DNA of 5,963 nt from an uncultured Selenomonadaceae bacterium (lineage in GTDB: Bacteria > Bacillota > Negativicutes > Selenomonadales > Selenomonadaceae). The notes under the pieces are model-generated. The model had not been told where the DNA came from. It searched no databases and was given only the letters and a program-made list of their open reading frames with translations. The stretch is from contig CAJOQC010000043.1 in NCBI GenBank assembly GCA_905236785.1, forward strand, positions 1-5,963. Direction: 5' to 3'. Both the position numbers and the translations under genes were made by a program. Below are positions 1-5,963 of the stretch, piece after piece. How positions within the stretch are numbered: the first letter of the stretch is position 1; each line of letters starts with the position of its first letter.

Positions 1-10
1 GGCAGGAATC

Positions 11-55
11 CCAAGCCTCCCCTCTTGGGGAGGTGGCGCGAAGCGCCGGAGGGGT
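11..55. repeat. GC-rich palindromic extragenic element (REP-like)
   Basis: The stretch contains CCTCCCC (16-22), a four-base loop, and GGGGAGG (27-33). A second small hairpin follows, GGCGC (35-39) with GCGCC (43-47), and then GGAGGGG (48-54). The last block can pair with the first in place of the inner hairpin (GAGGGG 49-54 against CCCCTC 19-24), so two alternative folds exist. This composition resembles the dispersed extragenic palindromes common in gut Firmicutes genomes. Only one copy lies in this window, so the repeat status is inferred from appearance and not shown here. Confidence 0.5.
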
Positions 56-107
56 GCTATTTGAAAAAGAGTTTTTAGAGATGCTCTAAAAAATGTTGCG
101 GCACGCC

Positions 108-128
108 AAAAGCGGCGGCCGCTTTTTT
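108..128 (+). terminator. Terminator-like hairpin with T-run just before gene 1
   Basis: AAAAGCGG (108-115) pairs with CCGCTTTT (119-126) around a three-base loop, and the T-run reaches 128. It has the form of an intrinsic terminator and could end transcription of a gene lying before the window. It stops only two bases before the ribosome site of the next gene (GAGG, 131-134), so it could also act as an attenuator if that gene is transcribed from further upstream. A weak -35/-10 pair, TTGAAA (61-66) and TCTAAA (85-90) with an 18-base gap, lies upstream of it. Confidence 0.55.
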
Positions 129-139
129 ATGAGGCTACA

Positions 140-2701
140 ATGAAAGAAATACTTAACAGCGCGGAAAAACCGACGCGCTACACCGGCGGCGAGTGGAACG
201 CGGCCAAACACAAAGACGACGCCAAATGCTCCTTTTTGCTCACTTTGCCTGATGTGTACGAAGTCGGCATGAGCAATTTGGGCTTGGCGATAATTTACGA
301 AGTTTTGCGTAGGCGCGATGATACCGACGTGGAAAGATGTTACGCTCCATGGAAAGACATGGAAAAAATGATGCGGGAAGAAAACATTCCGCTTTTTTCT
401 CTTGAAACCAAAAGGAAGGTCAAGGATTTCGATCTTTGGGGTTTTTCGTTGCAATACGAAATGATTTACACCAATGTGCTTAATATGCTTTCCTTGGCCG
501 ACGTGCCGGTTTGGGCAAAGGACAGGGATGATGACGCGCCTTTTGTGGTGGGGGGCGGCCCTTGCGTATATAATGTGGAACCTGTGGCCGAATTTTTCGA
601 TTTTTTTGTAGTCGGCGAAGGCGAAGAAGTTATAGGTGAAATTGTCGATACATTCGTGGGGTGGCAAGAGGAAGGCAAACCTGATGGGCGGCGCGGATTT
701 TTGCGTCGGTTGCTTGCGCTAAAGGGAGTTTATGTTCCTTCCTTTTACGAAGCCCGTTACGAGGCAAACGGCAAATTTACGCGCCTTGAGCCGACGGACA
801 AAAATGCCGCAACGACCGTTACAAAACGAATAGTCAAGGATTTTGACAATACCGTCGCTGCCACTTATGCCGTTGTGCCATATATGGGGATTGTTCACGA
901 TCGCATGATGTTGGAATTGTTTCGCGGTTGCTCCCGCGGCTGTCGTTTTTGTCAAGCGGGAATGACCTATAGGCCGGTGCGCGAAAGAAGCCGCGAAAAT
1001 TTATTGAAAACCGCCCGAACTCTTGCCGATGCCACAGGCTATGACGAAATGTCCCTGACCTCGTTGTCTACGGCGGATTATTCCTGTTTGCCGCGACTGA
1101 TTGACGATTTGCGGGCGCAATTTTCCGACGAAAGAATAAATTTATCCTTGCCTTCCCTTAGAATTGACAGCTTTGCCGTGGAACTTGCGGACAAACTGCA
1201 AAAAATGCGAAAGAGCGGCTTGACCTTCGCTCCGGAGGCGGGGACGCAAAGACTGCGCGACGTGATAAACAAAGGCGTTACCGAAGAAAATTTGTTAAAC
1301 GCCTGCGCGGCGGCTTTCAAAAAGGGTTGGAAAACCGTCAAACTGTATTTTATGCTCGGTTTGCCCACGGAAAGGGACGAGGATATAAAGGGCATCGCCG
1401 ATTTGGCGAATAAAGTCGTAAAATTGTACGAAGAAATTACCGGGCGTCGCGGCGTAAAGGTTACGGTTTCCGCTTCATGTTTTGTGCCTAAGCCCTACAC
1501 GCCTTTTCAGTGGTTCGCGCAGATACCCACGGAAGAATTTGAACGGCGGCAACGGCTGTTGCGTTCGTATTTGACCAATCGCGCAATTACTTTTAATTGG
1601 CATGACGCAAAACTTTCGGCTGTCGAGGGCGCGTTGGCTGTGGGGGATCGCCGCCTTGCCAAGGTTATATTTGCGGCTTGGAAAAGGGGGGCAAAGTTTG
1701 ACGGTTGGGCGGATTTATTCAGCTTTGAAACTTGGCTTGCGGCCTTTGACGAATGTGGCATAGCCTTGGACGAACATCAAAAACAAAACCGTGATTTTGC
1801 CGACGCTTTGCCATGGAGCATCACATCGCCCGGCGTAAGCGGCGAATTTTTGCGTCGCGAGTGGGAAAAGGCAACAAGAGGGGAACTTACCCATGATTGT
1901 CGCCGCAACGTCTGCACGGGATGCGGGGTGTGCCCTGCATTGTCGGCGCAGGTAGTTGATTTTGCCGACAAAGACAACAGCCCTGTTGCAACATACAAAA
2001 CTACGGAAAACGAAAACGACGATACCGTGTCGATTTATCGCGCCAAAGCGGAAAAGGCGAGTGAAATTTCGTATTTGTCCCACCTTGACTATGTGTCGTT
2101 GTTTGAGCGAGCCATTCGCCGGGCAAAATTGCCGGCTGTGTACGGAGCGGGGTTTAATCCGCGCATGAAAATATCATTTGCCTCGGCGTTGTCCGTGGGG
2201 GTGATGAGCTGCGCCGAATATTTTGATTTCACCTTGCGGGGGAATTTGCCGCCCCGGGAAGTTTTGGCGCGGCTTAACGACAAATTGCCCACGGGGGCGA
2301 AAGTTTCCGCCTTGAGGCTTTTGCCCAAGCGCGGAAAATCCCTCACGGAAACGGCGGACACGGCAATTTATAAAATAATTGTCCCCCCAATCGGCGCAAT
2401 AAGCGAAACCATGGCGGCCATATCGGCGTTTAACGCCGCAAAAACGGCAGTGTTCACGCGCATTACGCCGAAGAAAACCCGCACCAAAGATATAAAGGAG
2501 TATATGGCCGCGCCTCTTAAGGTTGATATTGAGGGAAATTTGCTGACAATCGGGGCGGCGATAAAATTAAAAGCCGAGGGCAGCATAAAGCCGTCGGAGA
2601 TATTAAAAGTGCTTAACGAACAATTTAATGCCGGCATTGATGCAACTAAGGCCGAAATTTACCGCGAAGAAATTTTGACTATGGGTAAGCCGATTATGTA
2701 A
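140..2701 (+). CDS. TIGR03960-family radical SAM protein fused to DUF2344 domain (TIGR03936)
   Basis: 853 residues, a normal length for the fused form. The N-terminal part (about 30-190) resembles a B12-binding domain, with GGGPC at 138-142 and VVGEGEE at 157-163, but I see no DxHxxG cobalamin-ligand motif. The radical SAM core (about 250-480) carries the [4Fe-4S] ligands Cys264, Cys268 and Cys271 in CSRGCRFC, and LGLPTE at 406-411. A second cysteine cluster (Cys587, 592, 595, 598; C-x4-C-x2-C-x2-C) is followed by the DUF2344 domain from about 631 to the end. No signal peptide or membrane helix is visible, so it is presumably cytoplasmic. The reaction is unknown. In many Firmicutes the family lies beside rng, rplU and rpmA, which hints at RNA or ribosome-linked work; no rng follows here. 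The ATG has GAGG at 131-134, five bases upstream. The gene ends in tandem TAA TAA. Family assignment is firm; function is not. Confidence 0.93.
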   Translation: MKEILNSAEKPTRYTGGEWNAAKHKDDAKCSFLLTLPDVYEVGMSNLGLAIIYEVLRRRDDTDVERCYAPWKDMEKMMREENIPLFSLETKRKVKDFDLWGFSLQYEMIYTNVLNMLSLADVPVWAKDRDDDAPFVVGGGPCVYNVEPVAEFFDFFVVGEGEEVIGEIVDTFVGWQEEGKPDGRRGFLRRLLALKGVYVPSFYEARYEANGKFTRLEPTDKNAATTVTKRIVKDFDNTVAATYAVVPYMGIVHDRMMLELFRGCSRGCRFCQAGMTYRPVRERSRENLLKTARTLADATGYDEMSLTSLSTADYSCLPRLIDDLRAQFSDERINLSLPSLRIDSFAVELADKLQKMRKSGLTFAPEAGTQRLRDVINKGVTEENLLNACAAAFKKGWKTVKLYFMLGLPTERDEDIKGIADLANKVVKLYEEITGRRGVKVTVSASCFVPKPYTPFQWFAQIPTEEFERRQRLLRSYLTNRAITFNWHDAKLSAVEGALAVGDRRLAKVIFAAWKRGAKFDGWADLFSFETWLAAFDECGIALDEHQKQNRDFADALPWSITSPGVSGEFLRREWEKATRGELTHDCRRNVCTGCGVCPALSAQVVDFADKDNSPVATYKTTENENDDTVSIYRAKAEKASEISYLSHLDYVSLFERAIRRAKLPAVYGAGFNPRMKISFASALSVGVMSCAEYFDFTLRGNLPPREVLARLNDKLPTGAKVSALRLLPKRGKSLTETADTAIYKIIVPPIGAISETMAAISAFNAAKTAVFTRITPKKTRTKDIKEYMAAPLKVDIEGNLLTIGAAIKLKAEGSIKPSEILKVLNEQFNAGIDATKAEIYREEILTMGKPIM

Positions 2702-2702
2702 T

Positions 2703-2746
2703 AAGATACCTCGTTCGCTTTTTTATACGAACGAGGTATCTTTGTA
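2703..2746 (+). terminator. Intrinsic terminator after the radical SAM gene
   Basis: A perfect 15-bp inverted repeat joins 2703-2717 to 2728-2742 around a ten-base T-rich loop, and it begins directly after the stop codon. The T-tract that follows is short and broken (TTTGTACTTGTTTT), so termination may be partial. The strong stem and its position still make a terminator the best reading. It separates gene 1 from the following sensor gene. Confidence 0.72.
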
Positions 2747-2795
2747 CTTGTTTTCGGAAGATTATTTTGCTTTTTTTCAAGGATTTTTGCGATTA

Positions 2796-2824
2796 TTGAC
2801 GAAATGATTTATCTGTACAGCAAT
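2796..2824 (+). promoter_or_regulatory. Possible promoter for the SBP-EAL gene
   Basis: TTGACG (2796-2801) matches five of six bases of the -35 consensus and lies in an A/T-rich stretch. With a 17-base gap the -10 would be AGCAAT (2819-2824), a poor match. The start point would fall near 2831, which would leave the ATG at 2832 without a leader and favours translation from 2850. The weak -10 could mean an activator or another sigma factor is needed, but this is a guess. No c-di-GMP riboswitch is recognisable in the 2743-2831 leader. Confidence 0.28.
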
Positions 2825-2834
2825 TCTTTTTATG

Positions 2835-2839
2835 AAAGG
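2835..2839 (+). promoter_or_regulatory. Ribosome binding site favouring the start at 2850
   Basis: AAAGG lies ten bases before the ATG at 2850. The earlier in-frame ATG at 2832 has only a T-rich run before it and no Shine-Dalgarno-like bases. The site lies inside the longer reading frame, so it only makes sense if translation begins at 2850. Confidence 0.5.
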
Positions 2840-2849
2840 TACGGTTGGG

Positions 2850-5726
2850 ATGAAGATAAAATCCAAAATAAAATCGGCAATTATATACGCTTTATCGGCG
2901 ATTTGTTTCGGCGCGTCGGGTTTTTCCGCCGCGACGGTGTACGCCGCCGGCGAAACCTTGAAGGTTGGTTATATACCTAACACAAATTTTATTGAGGAAG
3001 ATCGTCCGGGTCATTATAGAGGTTATGGCTATGAGTATATGGAGTTCTTGGCCAAATACGGGAATTGGAATTTTGAATATGTGCCTATTTTTTCGTGGAA
3101 AGAATGTTGCGAAAAATTAAATTCCGGGGAAATTGATATTTTGCCCGCCATGCCCGGCTATTATAAGACCGTGCCAAACTCGACACGCACCGACCATGTG
3201 GTGGGGCGTTTCCCCATGGAACTTGTGGTGGGCGCGGGTGGCGTAAAACCTCACATGAAAATCGGTATGTTGCCACATAACTGCCCGACCCCCGGCTTTT
3301 CACACATTGCCGAAGGGGAAGGGTTTACCTATGAGGAAGTAAAATTCGATCTTTATTATGACATGGTGGAAGCATTAAAAAGCGGTAAAATTGACGGCTA
3401 TGTTGATGCAATGCTAAACCCTCGCCAATCGCAAAACGCGCAATCCCTATTTGACCGACAGAGTTATCGCGCCCTTGTTCGCGCCGACCGCAAGGATTTG
3501 CTGGACAAGCTGAACTTAGCCATGGATCAGCTACTTCTTTATCAACCTAATATTCGCGACCGACTTAATCAAACATATATTCGTTCCGATGGTTTCCCGC
3601 TTATCCTTAACCGCGACGAACGGGAGTATCTGAAGGAAAAAGAGAAGATTACCGCCGTCATTTTCATGTGGCAAAAGCCCTTGGCTTGGACGGAGGGCGG
3701 GGAAATACACGGTACTCTTGTCGATATAGCCAAAAGAATAGCCGAAGATCTTAAAATTGAAGTTGAAATTTTGCCCACAAATTCTCCTAAAGAAGGGGCG
3801 GAGCTTTTGCGCCTTGGGAAGGCGGATTTTGCTCTTGATGCGGTTTGTGATTTTAGTTGGGCAAGCAACCACAACATAAGCCCCACTCAGCCTTATATCA
3901 ATATGTCTTATGTATCCGTCAGGCGGCGGGGCGAAAAGCCCGACGAATATTCAAAAATCGCCGTTTGCGAAAATTTCCTCTATACGCAAAATCATATTGA
4001 AAAACGCTATCCCAAAGAAAGGCTTGTCTATTTTAAGACCATCGAAGAATGTTTCGCGGCCGTGTCCGAAGGCAAGGCTGATTTGGCTTTTGCCCCTCGC
4101 GCCGAAGTGAACGCCATTTTGGAGGAAATTGACATTTATAATCTTGAGGCTGCCTCGGAGAGTTTCTTTTCCGACAGCCTCAGCCTTGGTGTGCGAAAAG
4201 ATGTGGATGATAAACTGTGGATGATACTAAACAAAGAGATAAACCACCTTGACTCCGACTGGATAAGAAACCTGCTAAACGCGACCGACGGCACGAGCCG
4301 AGCCATGACGGCCAAAAGTTTCATTTATCATTACCCTTTGCAGGCTTTTGGCATTTTGACGCTTATTGCCGCTGCTTTAATGGGAGCATTTTGGTACAGA
4401 GAGAGCATGAAGAAAAAACATTTGGCGGAAATTCAGCATATTGCCTACACGGATTTTCGTTATGCTCTTCCCAATTTGTCATGGCTTGAGAAGGAGGCCG
4501 CCGCCGTCGTCGAAAAATATGAGGACAAACTAAACGAGGAACTTTACGTCGTGCTTTTTGCCGAAGAGAATAAGTCCGCCGTTGTCGAATACGGGCGCGA
4601 AGTTCTTGTAAATCACATAAAGCGAATCGCTGCGGCTCTTGAGCGGAAGGATTGGGTGCTTTTAATTGCCACGGGGGTTGATTCCGGGCAGCTTGTTACC
4701 ATTTGCCGAGCCAAAAATGATACGCAGATAAAGAAAGTAGTCGGCGAGGCCGTCAACAAATATAGCTACATTGAAACGCCGGATTCACGAATCAAACTTG
4801 CCACCAACGCCGGCATCTGCGCCCTTAAAGGCAATTTGATGCAAGCGGTGGACAGAGCGGGGGCGGCGGCGCGGGACAGTGAAGAAAACGTTCGCTTTTT
4901 TGACGGTGCACTTGAAGAACAAATAGGCTTGCGGCAGAAAATAGAAAGCTCCATGGAAAAAGCCTTGGAAAAAGGCGAGTTCCATGCATGGTATCAGCCA
5001 AAATACGACATCAAAACCCGCCGCATTGTAGGCGCGGAGGCTTTGGTGCGGTGGATAAGCCCGGATATGGGTTTTATGCCGCCGGGAAAATTTATTCCCC
5101 TGTTTGAAACAAACGGCTTTGTTTTATCCGTGGACTATTGCCTTTTGGAGCAGGCCTTTTCCTTGCAAAAACAGCGGCTCGCGGAAGGCAAGGAGGTTGT
5201 GCCCATATCCGTAAATCAGTCTCGGCTTCATCTTACGGAGGACGGTTATTTGAATAAAATGCAGGCGTTGGTGGATAAGTATGATTTACCCAATGGGTTA
5301 ATCGAACTGGAGCTTACCGAGACTGTTTTTGGCGATTTGGAACAGCGCGAGCAACAAAAGAACGCCACGGAAATAGTCAATGCTTTGCATGAAATGGGTT
5401 TTTCCATTTCGGTTGATGACTTTGGCTCCGGGTATTCTTCCTTTACGATGCTTAGTTTCTTGCCTTTGGACGTGATGAAAATCGATCGTTCGCTTCTTAT
5501 TGCCACGGATAATTCCCTGCGTTCGCGGGATATTTTGAGCAATATAATTCAGCTTGGCAAGACGCTTAATATGCAAATAATTTGCGAAGGCATCGAAACG
5601 AAGGAACAGGAAAACCTGCTTTTGGAACTTGGTTGCCATTTGGGGCAGGGGTACTTAAACGCAAAACCCATGCCTGTCGATGAATTTGTCGCCTTTATGG
5701 ACGAGAGGAACAAGACTGCTCTTTGA
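2850..5726 (+). CDS. Envelope sensor c-di-GMP phosphodiesterase (two SBP_bac_3 domains, degenerate GGDEF, EAL)
   Basis: 958 residues from this start; 964 from the in-frame ATG at 2832, which lacks a ribosome site. Order: signal peptide (1 to about 32, lysine-rich start, cleavage near VYA-A); first type-3 solute-binding domain (about 35-250, with RGYGYEYMEF and GEIDILPA); second such domain (about 262-490); membrane helix (about 497-516); degenerate GGDEF domain (about 532-690, starting AYTDFRYALPN); EAL domain (about 697-950). The cyclase signature is lost: the matching loop reads GVDSGQLV at 609-616. The EAL domain keeps Glu730 of EAL, Asn789, Glu821 of ELTET, Asp856-Asp857 of DDFGSG, Lys877, Glu913 and Gln933, so c-di-GMP hydrolysis is predicted. 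The two binding domains should lie outside the membrane and the EAL domain in the cytoplasm. The ligand is unknown; an amino acid or similar small solute is the family default. Hairpins on both sides suggest a single-gene transcript. Architecture is clear; activity is inferred. Confidence 0.93.
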   Translation: MKIKSKIKSAIIYALSAICFGASGFSAATVYAAGETLKVGYIPNTNFIEEDRPGHYRGYGYEYMEFLAKYGNWNFEYVPIFSWKECCEKLNSGEIDILPAMPGYYKTVPNSTRTDHVVGRFPMELVVGAGGVKPHMKIGMLPHNCPTPGFSHIAEGEGFTYEEVKFDLYYDMVEALKSGKIDGYVDAMLNPRQSQNAQSLFDRQSYRALVRADRKDLLDKLNLAMDQLLLYQPNIRDRLNQTYIRSDGFPLILNRDEREYLKEKEKITAVIFMWQKPLAWTEGGEIHGTLVDIAKRIAEDLKIEVEILPTNSPKEGAELLRLGKADFALDAVCDFSWASNHNISPTQPYINMSYVSVRRRGEKPDEYSKIAVCENFLYTQNHIEKRYPKERLVYFKTIEECFAAVSEGKADLAFAPRAEVNAILEEIDIYNLEAASESFFSDSLSLGVRKDVDDKLWMILNKEINHLDSDWIRNLLNATDGTSRAMTAKSFIYHYPLQAFGILTLIAAALMGAFWYRESMKKKHLAEIQHIAYTDFRYALPNLSWLEKEAAAVVEKYEDKLNEELYVVLFAEENKSAVVEYGREVLVNHIKRIAAALERKDWVLLIATGVDSGQLVTICRAKNDTQIKKVVGEAVNKYSYIETPDSRIKLATNAGICALKGNLMQAVDRAGAAARDSEENVRFFDGALEEQIGLRQKIESSMEKALEKGEFHAWYQPKYDIKTRRIVGAEALVRWISPDMGFMPPGKFIPLFETNGFVLSVDYCLLEQAFSLQKQRLAEGKEVVPISVNQSRLHLTEDGYLNKMQALVDKYDLPNGLIELELTETVFGDLEQREQQKNATEIVNALHEMGFSISVDDFGSGYSSFTMLSFLPLDVMKIDRSLLIATDNSLRSRDILSNIIQLGKTLNMQIICEGIETKEQENLLLELGCHLGQGYLNAKPMPVDEFVAFMDERNKTAL

Positions 5727-5734
5727 TAAAAAAT

Positions 5735-5782
5735 AAATGTTGTGGTGTACTGCTCAAGCAGCAACCGCAACATTTGTTTTTT
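5735..5782 (+). terminator. Intrinsic terminator after the SBP-EAL gene
   Basis: A 12-bp stem pairs 5735-5746 with 5764-5775, with a single T-G wobble. A small inner hairpin (5750-5753 with 5758-5761) sits in the loop. Six T residues (5777-5782) follow after one G. It begins eight bases after the TGA and is a textbook Rho-independent terminator. Confidence 0.85.
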
Positions 5783-5784
5783 AT

Positions 5785-5813
5785 ATGAAAAGCATGACAA
5801 ATTCTGCTACAAT
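5785..5813 (+). promoter_or_regulatory. Extended -10 promoter candidate for the last frame
   Basis: TACAAT (5808-5813) is preceded by TG plus one base (5805-5807), which gives an extended -10. At a 17-base gap lies ATGAAA (5785-5790), matching four of six -35 bases. It follows the terminator directly and would start RNA near 5820, about 19 bases before the ATG at 5839. The arrangement fits a separate transcription unit for the last reading frame. Confidence 0.5.
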
Positions 5814-5838
5814 GTAATCGCCCTCATGATGTTTCTTT

Positions 5839-5963
5839 ATGGAATATAACCGCGACGCCGAAAATGCCGCTTGCCGAGAAGAAGGGCGAGAGGAAGGACG
5901 AAAAGAAACTGCTATCAGCAACATCCGCAGTTTAATGAAAAACGCAAAATATACTGCCGAAAA
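5839..5963 (+). CDS. Rpn / PD-(D/E)XK transposase-like C-terminal tail, partial or relic
   Basis: 41 codons are visible and the frame is still open at the window end. The product starts MEYNRDAENA, continues with a charged REEG repeat (REEGREEGRKE, 5875-5907) and then a short helix-like segment (ISNIRSLMKNAKYTAE). This order matches, from memory, the extreme C-terminus of Rpn-family nuclease/transposase-like proteins, where a nuclease domain of some 200 or more residues normally precedes it. That domain is absent: in-frame stops lie at 5815-5817 and 5827-5829, and the terminator of the previous gene lies just upstream. No Shine-Dalgarno sequence precedes the ATG. It could be a decayed fragment of a mobile nuclease gene or a small protein made only of the tail, like the short product made from an internal start in some rpn genes. 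The reading frame is certain; whether it is expressed is not. Confidence 0.55.
   Translation, partial: MEYNRDAENAACREEGREEGRKETAISNIRSLMKNAKYTAE

Noticed and set aside
1..89. C-terminal end of an upstream gene
   Set aside because: All three + frames are open from position 1 and stop at 61-63, 76-78 or 87-89, but the sequence is mostly the palindromic element and nothing recognisable is encoded, so no frame can be chosen.
135..142. CTACAATG shared with 5807-5814, possible common promoter motif
   Set aside because: At 135-142 it overlaps the start codon of gene 1 and has no -35 at the right distance; an eight-base match in a window this size is easily chance.
86..667. Long minus-strand reading frame of 193 codons
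   Set aside because: It lies opposite the clearly coding radical SAM gene and shows no recognisable domain; it is a shadow of that gene, as are the other minus-strand frames inside both large genes.
2743..2831. c-di-GMP riboswitch ahead of the EAL gene
   Set aside because: The leader is A/T-rich and short, and I see none of the conserved GEMM-type bases or paired stems.
5785..5817. Ten-codon frame MKSMTNSATM
   Set aside because: It has no ribosome site, overlaps the promoter candidate, and lies directly after a terminator.
5875..5907. CRISPR or tandem DNA repeat
   Set aside because: The pattern is a degenerate codon repeat for REEG within a coding frame, too short and imperfect for an array.

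Overview
The window holds two complete, well-supported protein genes and the first 41 codons of a third, all on the + strand. Its short intergenic regions contain three candidate intrinsic terminators and one REP-like extragenic element. The base composition looks intermediate (judged by eye). Together with AGG-type ribosome sites and the families present (radical SAM/DUF2344 fusion, periplasmic-sensor EAL protein, Rpn-type nuclease tail), this suggests an anaerobic Firmicute, perhaps a gut member of the Negativicutes or Clostridia. That placement is an inference; there is no rRNA or other marker gene to confirm it.

Layout. Positions 1-139 are noncoding or undecidable: a GC-rich palindromic element (about 11-55), an A/T hairpin (72-92), and a GC hairpin with a T-run (108-128) just before the ribosome site of gene 1. 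Gene 1 (140-2701) encodes a TIGR03960/TIGR03936-type fusion: a B12-binding-like N-terminal region, a radical SAM core, a four-cysteine cluster and a DUF2344 domain. Its function is unknown, although this family often sits next to rng (ribonuclease G) and ribosomal-protein genes. Here it is followed at once by a long perfect hairpin (2703-2742) and then by an unrelated gene. Gene 2 (2850-5726, or 2832-5726) encodes an envelope c-di-GMP protein: a signal peptide, two tandem type-3 solute-binding domains, one membrane helix, a degenerate GGDEF domain and an EAL domain with all expected catalytic residues. A strong terminator follows (5735-5782). At 5839 a small reading frame starts that matches only the C-terminal tail of Rpn / PD-(D/E)XK transposase-like proteins, with an extended -10 promoter candidate directly upstream; it runs off the window end.

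The genes do not form an obvious pathway. The hairpins separate them into independent transcription units. Gene 1 probably works in RNA or ribosome-related metabolism (family context only). Gene 2 probably links an extracellular ligand to c-di-GMP breakdown. The third frame is either a relic of a mobile nuclease or a tail-only regulator. I see no clear new multi-gene system; the items most worth checking are the solo Rpn tail, the leader of gene 1, and the double-sensor phosphodiesterase with its dead cyclase domain.
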